Positions 6,193-13,483 are shown, numbered from the stretch's first letter. The stretch: DNA of 13,483 nucleotides from Bacteroidales bacterium (GCA_023231065.1 JALNWE010000074.1:1-13483), one strand, 5' to 3'. A program made the numbers and translations. Notes: generated by a model not told the origin, from the letters alone.

Positions 6193-6764
6193 AATTGATA
6201 AGGTATGTGATTTTATGCAGCCTTTCCCTTATCCCTGATTTTCTTTTTTCTCAAGATCTCCGGTTTTACCGCGAAGATCTGACCTTTGAAATAAAGAATG
6301 GCTTTTTTAAGGTTGACGGAATCTATAATTTTTGTAATAACGGTAATATGGAGGTCCATCAGGTCCTGTTTTATCCGTTTCCTGTTGACAGCCTTTACGG
6401 TGCGGTTGATTCCGTTAATACCTTTGATTATAATACCGGATCGACAAATCTGATCCTGAACCAGACCGATAAAGGGTTTTTATTTAAAATTGGACTTGAA
6501 CCTTATGGAACCGGGAAATACAGAATTGCATACCGGCAAAAACTATTAAAAAATAAAGCTGAATATATCCTGGTAACAACGCAGAAATGGAATATCCCTT
6601 TTGAAAACGCGGTCTATAAGTTGATCGCTCCGGTTGAAATCAGGATCACCTCCGCGTCATACAACCCTGACAGCGCCAGGCAAACAAACGATAGGACTAC
6701 TTATTACTGGACAAAAATGAATTTCATGCCGGATAAAAATATGATATTCTATTTTAAACAGTAG
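6189..6764 (+). CDS. Small exported beta-rich protein, partner of the T9SS cargo
   Basis: 191 residues. The ATG overlaps the upstream stop (ATGA, 4 bp), showing an operon with likely translational coupling. The N-terminus MKLIRYVILCSLSLIPDFLF followed by SQD is a signal peptide. The mature protein is rich in aromatic residues and alternating beta-strand patterns (LRFYREDLTFEIKNGFFKVDG; HQVLFYPFPVD; YRIAYRQKLL) and has no recognised domain, anchor or sorting signal. It lacks the T9SS tail of its neighbour, so it is probably periplasmic or held by other partners. Function unknown. Confidence 0.8.
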   Translation: MKLIRYVILCSLSLIPDFLFSQDLRFYREDLTFEIKNGFFKVDGIYNFCNNGNMEVHQVLFYPFPVDSLYGAVDSVNTFDYNTGSTNLILNQTDKGFLFKIGLEPYGTGKYRIAYRQKLLKNKAEYILVTTQKWNIPFENAVYKLIAPVEIRITSASYNPDSARQTNDRTTYYWTKMNFMPDKNMIFYFKQ

Positions 6765-6765
6765 A

Positions 6766-6948
6766 TCAATCTTTCTTGATGAAATTCCAGAATCCCTCCA
6801 CAATTCCACTTCCCCGGTGGGCGGTATAGCATAGATGGCTGCATTTTCCGGAAACCTTTAATGTCCACAGTACTTCCCGCGTTTTGATGTCGAAAAAAAT
6901 GGCCCGGGTGGCATCAACAATCCTTTTACGCTCATAGTATGTGGGGTT
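6766..6948 (-). pseudogene. Remnant of a C-terminal coding region, no start codon
   Basis: Directly after the TAA of the nitronate monooxygenase-like gene, in the same frame, 60 further codons run open to a TGA at 6766-6768. The translation looks like genuine protein: NPTYYERKRIVDATRAIFFD, then IKTREVLWTLKVSGKCSHL, ending GSGIVEGFWNFIKKD. The frame has no ATG, GTG or TTG after the TAA, so it cannot be translated independently by ordinary rules. The pattern (strand, then RxVLWTxxVSGK) resembles the C-terminal part of secreted or lipoprotein families in Bacteroidota, but I cannot name one. It is best read as the surviving 3' end of a gene lost or displaced when the flavoenzyme gene arrived. Stop-codon readthrough is the alternative. 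Confidence 0.5.
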
Positions 6949-8031
6949 TTACATAGGCGGGCTGACTTCCTTTTTTGTAAAATCAGCGATCATCTCTTTG
7001 AATATTTCTTTGACCGTAGTAATCTTTGTCGCCCTGAAGGCATTGCTGCCGGCGAAAACGTAACCGTCATTCATGTTTCCTTTGTAGGCGCTGTACAGGG
7101 CATTAATAATGCAGTAAGGGCTTTTCGAGATATCACATGTTTTGATGCATTTGAAAGGGCACCGGATGGGAATTTTCAGCCCTAACCTGACTTTGTCCAG
7201 AAAACCGTTTTTAATAGCCCTTCCAGGCATTCCGACAGGACTTTGTATGATCTCCATGTCATTCTCTTTCGCATCGATATATACCTGTTTAAAAGAATCG
7301 GATGCATCACATTCTTTTGTGGTGACAAAGCGGCTGCCTAATTGGACTCCTTTTGCCCCTTTTTCCATGATATCGAAAGCATCTTCACCGGTATAGATTC
7401 CGCCTGCGGCAATAACAGGGATCTCCTTTTTGTATTGGTCCTCAAATGGTTTTACCGCTTCCACCACTTCCGGGATCAATACTTCCAGGGTATAATGAGG
7501 GTCATCGATGTTTTCGCGCTTGAAGCCCAGGTGGCCACCGGCTTTAGGCCCTTCAACCACAAAAGCATCCGGTAAATAACCGAATTTCGACATCCAGCGT
7601 TCACATAAGATCCGGGCTGCTTTTCCTGAAGATACGATGGGGACCAACTTGGTAGTGCTGTCCTGTTGCAGGAAGCGGGGCAAATCAAGCGGCAGGCCAG
7701 CTCCGGAAAAGATGATATCAACTTTTTCGGCGATTGCTGTACGGATCATGTCTTCGAAATTGGACAATGCAACCATGATATTCACCCCGAAAATCCCTGC
7801 TGTCTTTTCTTTTGTTTTACGGATCTCCTCCTTCAGCCCATAAATGGAAGCAGCCAGATAATCCGCGGCGCTTTTCCTGTACACCAGCCCTAAACCAGCA
7901 GACGAAATGACCCCCACACCTCCTTCATTGGCCACCGCTGCTGCCAGGCCCGACATGGATATGCCAACCCCCATCCCTCCTTGTATAATGGGTACGGAGA
8001 TCGTCAATCCACCAATCCGTAATTCTCTCAT
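6949..8031 (-). CDS. Nitronate monooxygenase / FabK-like FMN enzyme with C-terminal Cys motif
   Basis: 360 residues from the ATG at 8031. An in-frame TTG at 8055 lies in the -7 promoter box, so it is rejected as the start. The TIM-barrel flavoprotein signatures are present in order: PIIQGGMGVGIS near the N-terminus, GVNIMVALSNF, IIFSGAGLP, VEGPKAGGHLGF with candidate catalytic His167, IPVIAAGGIYTGEDA and KGVQLGSRFVTTKE (FMN phosphate binding). The family oxidises alkyl nitronates with O2, but close relatives are enoyl-ACP reductases (FabK) or unknown oxidoreductases. A C-terminal C-x3-C-x3-C-x7-C cluster (Cys291, 295, 299, 307) suggests an iron-sulfur or zinc site and is not part of the core barrel. 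It is divergent from the TetR/activase operon. Confidence 0.88.
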   Translation of the reverse strand: MRELRIGGLTISVPIIQGGMGVGISMSGLAAAVANEGGVGVISSAGLGLVYRKSAADYLAASIYGLKEEIRKTKEKTAGIFGVNIMVALSNFEDMIRTAIAEKVDIIFSGAGLPLDLPRFLQQDSTTKLVPIVSSGKAARILCERWMSKFGYLPDAFVVEGPKAGGHLGFKRENIDDPHYTLEVLIPEVVEAVKPFEDQYKKEIPVIAAGGIYTGEDAFDIMEKGAKGVQLGSRFVTTKECDASDSFKQVYIDAKENDMEIIQSPVGMPGRAIKNGFLDKVRLGLKIPIRCPFKCIKTCDISKSPYCIINALYSAYKGNMNDGYVFAGSNAFRATKITTVKEIFKEMIADFTKKEVSPPM

Positions 8032-8052
8032 TTTTCGTAATTTAATATTTGA

Positions 8053-8060
8053 CAAAGATA
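8053..8060 (-). promoter_or_regulatory. -7 promoter box (TATCTTTG) of the flavoenzyme gene
   Basis: The minus-strand octamer TATCTTTG matches TAnnTTTG exactly and lies 21 bases upstream of the ATG at 8031. The -33 element is weak: no TTTG occurs at the expected distance. The box overlaps TTTGACAAA (8048-8056, plus strand), which shares TTTGACA with the TetR operator region. Confidence 0.55.
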
Positions 8061-8265
8061 CTACATTTATTCCAGTAAAGGGTTCCCTTGTCCCAAATTC
8101 TTCTAAAACTTATAAAGTTTAAGCCTACTCCGAAAAATCAAATCTTTACTTTTTCCACGAAGGAACAATGACCCCATCCCTCATCCTTCATCACCCCATG
8201 ATTAGTAAAAATATAGAAGTGGAGTAAAATTTTATTCAAAAGATTCTGGGAATAAATATATTTTG

Positions 8266-8273
8266 TAACTTTG
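8266..8273 (+). promoter_or_regulatory. -7 promoter box (TAACTTTG) of the TetR operon
   Basis: TAACTTTG is an exact TAnnTTTG match, 37 bases before the ATG at 8311. The upstream -33 element is poor. Transcription would start around 8280, inside the inverted-repeat array, and before the alternative GTG at 8293. Confidence 0.6.
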
Positions 8274-8300
8274 ACACAGTTGTCAGACACAAGTGTCAAA
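8270..8300. promoter_or_regulatory. Probable TetR operator: nested inverted half-sites
   Basis: Outer arms TTTGACAC (8270-8277) and GTGTCAAA (8293-8300) are perfect reverse complements. Inside are TGACA (8272-8276) with TGTCA (8281-8285), and GACAC (8286-8290) with GTGTC (8293-8297). The array overlaps the -7 box, the predicted transcription start and the early leader of the tetR gene. This is where an autorepressor would block transcription. Confidence 0.6.
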
Positions 8301-8310
8301 TGATACAGAG

Positions 8311-8922
8311 ATGAATGATATATCCGTAACTGAAGCAAAGATTATCGAAGCTGCCAATAAGGTGTTTCTCGAACATGGCATCGAAAATGCCACGATGGGC
8401 CAGATAGCGGAGGAGGCAGGAATAAACCGGACTTCCTTAAATTATTATTTCAGGGGTAAAAGGAACCTGATCCAGAAAACGTTGACGCACATGCAGTCGA
8501 TGATTATCCCAACCATTTCCCATTTTCTGGATGCTGATGATATGACCGTGATTGAAAAAGTTGAATTGTTTATTGACGATTATATCGACCTTATCATGAA
8601 ATATCCGATGGTCCCTTCTTTTCTCCTTTCTGAACTGACGCGTGATCCTGATTGGATTATTCAAATGATTAAAAAACGCAAATTGAATTTCAGCAAGCTT
8701 CTGGACCAGATAAAAGTTGAAGCTGCCCAGGGGAAAGTCAGGCTATTTAAACCGGAAGACTTGTTTGCCAATATTTTCGGATTATGCGTCATTCCGGGTC
8801 TTTGTAAACCTTTGTTGATGGAATTCTTTTTTAAGAACGATGAAGATAAATTGAATCAGTTCATGGCTTTGCGCAAGAACGAAGTAAAAAGGACCATGCG
8901 TATATGGTTAAAGCCTGAGTGA
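8311..8922 (+). CDS. TetR/AcrR-family transcriptional regulator
   Basis: 203 residues from ATG 8311. A GTG at 8293 would add six residues but lies within the operator palindrome, so ATG is preferred. The N-terminal DNA-binding domain is classical: AKIIEAANKVFLEHGIENAT, the helix-turn-helix MGQIAEEAGINRTSLNYYFR (about residues 29-48), then GKRNLI. The C-terminal part is all-helical ligand-binding type (YPMVPSFLLSELTRDP; FANIFGLCVIPGLCKPLL) with no diagnostic ligand residues. TetR proteins are usually repressors released by a small ligand; acyl-CoA or a substrate of the downstream enzyme is a natural but unproven candidate here. Its stop overlaps the GTGA of the next frame, and the two genes are certainly co-oriented and probably co-transcribed. 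Confidence 0.9.
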   Translation: MNDISVTEAKIIEAANKVFLEHGIENATMGQIAEEAGINRTSLNYYFRGKRNLIQKTLTHMQSMIIPTISHFLDADDMTVIEKVELFIDDYIDLIMKYPMVPSFLLSELTRDPDWIIQMIKKRKLNFSKLLDQIKVEAAQGKVRLFKPEDLFANIFGLCVIPGLCKPLLMEFFFKNDEDKLNQFMALRKNEVKRTMRIWLKPE

Positions 8923-8978
8923 TAATTAACCTCTGGTATAATTGTAAAACTGCGGTGGCTGGGAATAAAGTAAAGAAT

Positions 8979-11900
8979 ATGAATGCACTTAAATTAGGGA
9001 TCGACATAGGTTCAACAACAGCAAAAGTTGTTTTAACGGATTCGGGCGATGCTATTCTTTTCTCGGACTATGTCAGGCATAGTACGCGGATCCTGGAGAC
9101 TTTACTCTCCTTATTGAATAAAATTCGTCATCAGTTCGGCGATGTTCTGTTACAGCCGGCTTTTTCCGGTTCCACAGCCATGGGAATTGCCGAAAACACA
9201 AAATCGTTGTTTATCCAGGAAATAATCGCTGCAGCTTCTTTCGTCACCAAACGGTATCCAGACGTTAAAAGCCTGATCGACATTGGCGGAGAAGATGCGA
9301 AGCTGGTGCTGTTCAATGATTTTAAAAATCCGGATATCCGGATGAACGGCAGCTGTGCCGGCGGAACAGGCGCATATATCGATCAGATGGCTACTTTATT
9401 GAATGTTTCTATTGCAGGGCTCAATGATCTGGCCTGGCAATCATCAAAAACTTATCCCATTGCATCGCGCTGCGGCGTATTTGCCAAAACCGATGTCCAG
9501 AACCTCGTCAGCCGGAAAGTCAATACGGCCGATATCACCGCTTCCATATTTGAAGCTGTAGCCGGTCAGCTTATTAATTCATTAGCCAGGGGGAAAGTCA
9601 TTGAACCTTCCATCTTGTTCTGTGGTGGCCCGCTCACTTACATCAGTTATCTGCGCGAATCATTTTCCAGGCTTCTGAAAATTAACAGCCGGGATATCGT
9701 TGTCCCTGAACATGCCGAACTGTTTACTGCCATGGGAGCTGCTTTATCCATACCGCCTGCACAGAAACCCTGTACGGTTTCCGAACTCATCCACATAGTA
9801 AAAACGGCCGGACAGGCCACCTCCGAAGACAATACGCTTCAGGCATTGTTCCATGATCAGGAAGAAACGATGAAATGGAAAAATGCCCGGCATATTATTA
9901 TCCTTCCTGAAAGGGATGCGGTTGATGATGAAACTTGCTTCTTAGGCGTCGATTCGGGTTCTACTACCACGAAAATTGTCATCCTCGATGCCGAGGGGAA
10001 TATGCTTTATCATTATTATAAAAACAATAATGGAAAACCTTTGGAAACCGTCATGGACGGCATGGATGAATTTGCCACGCGGATGAAACAACGCGGCATG
10101 ACGGTTCATGTTGGCAAATCAGCCGTGACGGGGTATGGCGAAGAATTGATTAAATCGGCTTTAGGCCTTGATTATGGTGTGGTTGAAACTGTTGCTCATT
10201 TTATTGCGGCACAAAAAATTGAACCGGAGGTCACCTTTATTCTCGATATCGGAGGACAGGATATCAAGGCGATATTTGTTCAGAACAGTACCATTACCAA
10301 CATCGAGATCAATGAGGCTTGTTCATCGGGATGTGGCTCTTTTATCGAAAGTTTCGCCGATACCCTGGGTTATACCCCCGGCGATTTTGCAACCCTTGCC
10401 ACGCAATCAAAAGCTCCCTACGACCTGGGCTCCCGTTGTACTGTTTTCATGAACTCAAAGATAAAACAAGCATTACGCGATGGCGCATCGGTTGCTGACC
10501 TGTCTGCGGGACTATCCTATTCTGTTATAAAGAATTGTCTGAATAAAGTGCTGAGGATTAAAAACTATTCCGGTATCGGCGACTACATTGTGGCGCAGGG
10601 TGGTACTTTTAGGAATATTGCGGTGTTCAGAAGTCTCGAAGTCTTATCCGGCAAAAAAATTGTGGTGTCGGACATGCCCGAACTGATGGGCGCTTATGGG
10701 GCCGCTTTATATGCTTGCGGGAAAAACAGGCCTGACCAACCGGGGACCAGCTTTATCGGCTTTCAAAACCTGGGAAACGCGCTTGATTACAACATTAAGT
10801 TTTCCAACTGTAAAGGGTGTACGAACAAGTGCTCGATAACCACCTATAAATTCCCCAATGGAGGCGCTTGCTATTCCGGAAACAAATGCGAGAAAATATT
10901 TACCAATAATACAACACCTCATTCCCGCGGGCTGAATATTTTCGAATATAAAAACGAGATCCTCTTCAACCGCGGAACAGCCATGCCTTCGGCCGGTAAA
11001 ATCCGGATTGGCTTGCCAAGAGTGCTGAATATGTACGAAAATTACTTTTTCTGGCAATCGTTGTTTGTGAACTGTGGCTTTGAAGTTCTCCTTTCTGATG
11101 AAAGTAGTCATGAACTATATAAAAAGGGAACAGGCGCCCTCATGTCAGACAACATTTGTTTCCCGGCAAAGCTCGCCCACGGTCACATTGTTAACTTACT
11201 TGAAAAAAACGTGGACCGTATATTTTTACCTTTTGTGGTTTACGAGAAAAGGGAATTTACAAGATCCTCGAACAGCTACAATTGCCCGATTGTTACCGGC
11301 TACTCCGAAGTGCTTAAGAACACAACTTATCTGGCCGGATCAGGAGAGACGCCTTTTGATTCGCCTCCTGTTAATTTCAACGATCCAGGCTTGCTGGAAA
11401 AAGCATGCTGGAAATATTGCAGGCAGCTGGATGTGAACCGAACCGCTTTTAATAAGGCTTTTAAAACTGCGTTATTGGCGCAGCTTGAATTTAAAGAACA
11501 GGTAAAACTGAAAAATAAGGAAATTCTCGATGATGCAATTCAGAATAACAAGCTGGTGGTCCTGGTAGCCAGCCATCCGTATCATATTGATCATTTGGTG
11601 CATCAGCAGGTTTCCCAGATACTTTCGGATCTCGGGGTAAACGTGATCAATGAAGAAATTTCTTCTGACGACAAACAGGAGAGTTTCGAGTCGCTTTATT
11701 CCATTTCTCAATGGGAATATCCCAACCGCATACTTCAGGCCGCATGGTGGGCTTCAAAACAAAAGTTCCCTATCGGGTTTATCCAATTGAACTCCTTTGG
11801 CTGCGGGCCCGATTCGTTTATCATGGATGAAATCGGCGACCTGACCAAACGTACAGGCTTATCCTTTGCACTTGTCAGGATTGATGAAATTTCAAGTCCA

Positions 11901-13256
11901 GGCTCCATTAAACTGAGATTGCGATCGCTCGTTGAATCCCTCAAATTAAAGGCACAAAAAGAGCTTTCACCAAAGGAGGCGCCACATTCAAGTGTCAAGC
12001 GGACCGTTTTTACCACTGCGGATAAACAACGGACCATCCTTGTCCCCTGGTTCTCTGATTTCTATTCGCCATTTATTCCTATTCTTGGGAAGTTCGCCGG
12101 ATATAAAATGGAGAACCTTCCTCCATCAGATAAGGGATCGGTGGATCTGGGCCTGGAATATGCCAATAACGAAATTTGTTATCCGGCCACTTTAATCGTT
12201 GGTGACGTTATTCAGGCGATCCGGAACAACACATACAATCCGGATGAGATCGCTATCGGGATGACACAGACAGGTGGGCAATGCCGGGCAACCAATTATG
12301 TCGCATTAATAAAAAGAGCCATGGCGAACGGAGGTTTTGCCAATATTCCCATTGTTGCCGTCGCCCCTTCAGGTTCATTATACAACGATCAGCCTGGCTT
12401 TAAGATGAATTGGAATAGACTTATCAAACCGGCTTTTATAGCGGTCCTTTTTGCCGACAGCTTATCTCGTATGTATTACGCGACAGCTTCACGCGAATCG
12501 GATGGCGCCGTTTCGGAGCAGCTAAAAGTAAAATATCTGGATAAGGCAACAAAATTGGTAAAAAACAATTCCTGTGATGAACTTCTTCCTCTTTTAAAAG
12601 AAGCGGTTACGGATTTTAATGCCATTCGCGTGAACGAAAAAAATGTCCGGTCAATTGGTGTTGTGGGCGAGATATATATTAAATACAACGCTTTTGGACA
12701 GTTTAATATCATAGAATGGCTTGTACAACATCACATTGAAGTGGTATTGCCCCCCGTGATGGAATTTTTCATGCAATCTTTTGCCAACAAGAAAGCCCGT
12801 CGCCGCGAACTCATTAATAAACCCAAACCTTTTGATTTTGTCAATGATATTATTGAATGGGCAGCCGATATCTACATTAACAGGTTCGAAGATGTACTTA
12901 AATCATTCAGGTTCAACCGTCCGGTTCATGATATTAACCATTCGGCACAAGTGGCATCTGAAATACTCAACCTGAATAACCAATATGGCGAAGGTTGGCT
13001 CATCCCTGCCGAGATAGGTTCGTTCGCGAACCAGGGGATCAATAATATTGTCTGCCTTCAGCCTTTTGGTTGTATTGCCAATCATATCGTGGGAAAGGGG
13101 ATGGAGATGAAAATTAAAAGTCTGTACCCCAATGTTAATCTCCTGTTTCTCGATTTTGATTCAGGAACAAGCCGGGTAAACGTCCTTAACCGGCTGCAAT
13201 TCTTAATACAGAATATCGGGGAGGTCAAGGCCATGGCGCCTGTCGCCTGTGATTAA
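8979..13256 (+). CDS. Single-chain acyl-CoA dehydratase activase with two BadF/BadG domains, DUF2229 and HgdB-like domain
   Basis: 1425 residues from ATG 8979. A GTG at 8919 would add 20 residues that look unlike the family and overlap tetR by 4 bp. Activase domain 1 (about 5-280): LGIDIGSTTAK, DIGGEDAK at 101-108, Cys126 in NGSCAGGTGAY and Cys165 in SRCGVF. Activase domain 2 (about 320-600): LGVDSGSTTTK, DIGGQDIK at 423-430, Cys448 in EACSSGCG and Cys487 in SRCTVF. A cysteine-rich linker follows (Cys611, 614, 618, 631, 637), then DUF2229 (from about 675, IRIGLPRVLNMYE; Cys727). The C-terminal half (about 855-1425) is like the 2-hydroxyacyl-CoA dehydratase D component, with Cys1067 (NEICYPATL), Cys1102 (GGQCRATNY), Cys1359 and Cys1365 (CLQPFGC). 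In known activators a homodimer clamps one [4Fe-4S] cluster with two cysteines per subunit; here both halves are in one chain. The protein is expected to be cytoplasmic and oxygen-sensitive, coupling ATP hydrolysis to low-potential electron transfer. Substrate unknown. Confidence 0.9.
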   Translation: MNALKLGIDIGSTTAKVVLTDSGDAILFSDYVRHSTRILETLLSLLNKIRHQFGDVLLQPAFSGSTAMGIAENTKSLFIQEIIAAASFVTKRYPDVKSLIDIGGEDAKLVLFNDFKNPDIRMNGSCAGGTGAYIDQMATLLNVSIAGLNDLAWQSSKTYPIASRCGVFAKTDVQNLVSRKVNTADITASIFEAVAGQLINSLARGKVIEPSILFCGGPLTYISYLRESFSRLLKINSRDIVVPEHAELFTAMGAALSIPPAQKPCTVSELIHIVKTAGQATSEDNTLQALFHDQEETMKWKNARHIIILPERDAVDDETCFLGVDSGSTTTKIVILDAEGNMLYHYYKNNNGKPLETVMDGMDEFATRMKQRGMTVHVGKSAVTGYGEELIKSALGLDYGVVETVAHFIAAQKIEPEVTFILDIGGQDIKAIFVQNSTITNIEINEACSSGCGSFIESFADTLGYTPGDFATLATQSKAPYDLGSRCTVFMNSKIKQALRDGASVADLSAGLSYSVIKNCLNKVLRIKNYSGIGDYIVAQGGTFRNIAVFRSLEVLSGKKIVVSDMPELMGAYGAALYACGKNRPDQPGTSFIGFQNLGNALDYNIKFSNCKGCTNKCSITTYKFPNGGACYSGNKCEKIFTNNTTPHSRGLNIFEYKNEILFNRGTAMPSAGKIRIGLPRVLNMYENYFFWQSLFVNCGFEVLLSDESSHELYKKGTGALMSDNICFPAKLAHGHIVNLLEKNVDRIFLPFVVYEKREFTRSSNSYNCPIVTGYSEVLKNTTYLAGSGETPFDSPPVNFNDPGLLEKACWKYCRQLDVNRTAFNKAFKTALLAQLEFKEQVKLKNKEILDDAIQNNKLVVLVASHPYHIDHLVHQQVSQILSDLGVNVINEEISSDDKQESFESLYSISQWEYPNRILQAAWWASKQKFPIGFIQLNSFGCGPDSFIMDEIGDLTKRTGLSFALVRIDEISSPGSIKLRLRSLVESLKLKAQKELSPKEAPHSSVKRTVFTTADKQRTILVPWFSDFYSPFIPILGKFAGYKMENLPPSDKGSVDLGLEYANNEICYPATLIVGDVIQAIRNNTYNPDEIAIGMTQTGGQCRATNYVALIKRAMANGGFANIPIVAVAPSGSLYNDQPGFKMNWNRLIKPAFIAVLFADSLSRMYYATASRESDGAVSEQLKVKYLDKATKLVKNNSCDELLPLLKEAVTDFNAIRVNEKNVRSIGVVGEIYIKYNAFGQFNIIEWLVQHHIEVVLPPVMEFFMQSFANKKARRRELINKPKPFDFVNDIIEWAADIYINRFEDVLKSFRFNRPVHDINHSAQVASEILNLNNQYGEGWLIPAEIGSFANQGINNIVCLQPFGCIANHIVGKGMEMKIKSLYPNVNLLFLDFDSGTSRVNVLNRLQFLIQNIGEVKAMAPVACD

Positions 13257-13307
13257 TGCATTTAAACTTTATCCTTCATTCAACTCTCGCGTTATAAGGG
13301 AAAGGTT

Positions 13308-13483
13308 TTATTCGTACCTGAGCATTTCAACGGGATTTCTGGATGCCATCCGCCAGTTTTGCCAACTGATGGTCAACAGTGATATCACGATTGTGAAAAT
13401 TCCGGCAACTGCAAAAATCCACCAGCTTAATTCGGTCTGGTAGGCAAAATTTTCAAGCCACCGGCGCATGACATACCAGGCAA
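13308..13483 (-). CDS. C-terminal end of an FtsX/MacB-type ABC transporter permease (5' part outside window)
   Basis: A minus-strand frame runs from the right edge to a TAA at 13308-13310 (about 57 residues visible). It reads AWYVMRRWLENFAYQTELSW, then a single hydrophobic span WIFAVAGIFTIVISLLTISW, and ends in NWRMASRNPVEMLRYE. The final span followed by W-x-(S/A)-x-(R/A)-x-NPVExLRYE is the hallmark C-terminus of FtsX-like permeases of the MacB family, which in Bacteroidota often come as large gene clusters. It converges with the activase gene, 51 bp apart. The substrate is not readable. Confidence 0.85.
   Translation of the reverse strand, partial: AWYVMRRWLENFAYQTELSWWIFAVAGIFTIVISLLTISWQNWRMASRNPVEMLRYE

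Noticed and set aside
8106..8120. AAACTT-ATA-AAGTTT inverted repeat between the flavoenzyme and tetR promoters
   Set aside because: It is short, AT-only in character and well away from both -7 boxes; it is likely to occur by chance in this base composition.
8919..8978. GTG start giving a 20-residue extension of the activase, overlapping tetR by 4 bp
   Set aside because: The extension is unlike the family N-terminus; the ATG at 8979 leads directly into the LGIDIGSTTAK motif. Translational coupling from the GTG cannot be fully excluded.
10707..11111. 134-codon minus-strand frame inside the activase gene
   Set aside because: It is a shadow of a strongly conserved multi-domain protein on the plus strand and has no recognisable domain.
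13249..13443. Plus-strand 64-codon frame after the activase gene
   Set aside because: It is antisense to a clearly recognisable ABC permease C-terminus on the minus strand and has no protein character of its own.

Overview
The window reads as a chromosomal segment of a member of the Bacteroidota, most likely a Bacteroidales-like organism. Two independent signs support this. A secreted protein (5089-6192) ends in a type IX secretion system (T9SS) type A C-terminal sorting domain, a secretion route found essentially only in this phylum. At least three promoters carry the Bacteroidota -7 box TAnnTTTG (minus strand 2885-2892, minus strand 8053-8060, plus strand 8266-8273). Most genes also lack a Shine-Dalgarno sequence, as is usual in the phylum; the one clear exception (4719-4726) is noted. 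Nothing looks like a phage, transposon, CRISPR array, rRNA or tRNA.

Layout. At the left edge lies the 3' part of an ACR3-family arsenite efflux gene (to 919), followed by an exported BNR/Asp-box sialidase-like protein (1045-2118). From 2119 to 3083 is a patchwork with two small minus-strand genes, a 43-residue single-span membrane protein and a short secreted protein with its own very good promoter. A 27-bp direct repeat (2120 and 2917) brackets this segment. Next come an AT-rich exported alpha/beta hydrolase (3084-3971), a minus-strand six-span membrane protein of unknown function (4114-4710), and a 378-bp intergenic region with strong inverted repeats. Then follows a two-gene plus-strand operon for a T9SS cargo protein and a small exported beta-rich protein (5089-6764, overlapping by 4 bp).

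The right half is redox chemistry. A minus-strand FMN-dependent nitronate monooxygenase-like enzyme carries a C-terminal four-cysteine motif (6949-8031). Directly downstream of its stop, in the same frame, is a gene remnant with no start codon (6766-6948). Divergently transcribed is a TetR regulator (8311-8922) whose promoter overlaps an array of inverted half-sites. It is followed by a very large single-chain protein of about 1425 residues (8979-13256) containing two BadF/BadG-type ATPase-activase domains, a cysteine-rich linker, a DUF2229 domain and a 2-hydroxyacyl-CoA-dehydratase-like (HgdB-like) C-terminal part. At the right edge, on the minus strand, is the C-terminal end of an FtsX/MacB-type ABC transporter permease (13308 to the edge).

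How the parts work together. The TetR gene and the giant activase/dehydratase-like gene are the clearest functional unit: a regulator that probably represses its own transcript and the downstream iron-sulfur enzyme. In classical 2-hydroxyacyl-CoA dehydratases the activator is a homodimer holding one [4Fe-4S] cluster, and it donates an energised electron to a separate dehydratase. Here both activator halves and the acceptor-like domain lie in one polypeptide. Its substrate cannot be read from the sequence. The divergent flavoenzyme may belong to the same pathway, but that is inference from position. The T9SS pair is probably one cell-surface unit. The other genes look like independent accessory genes.
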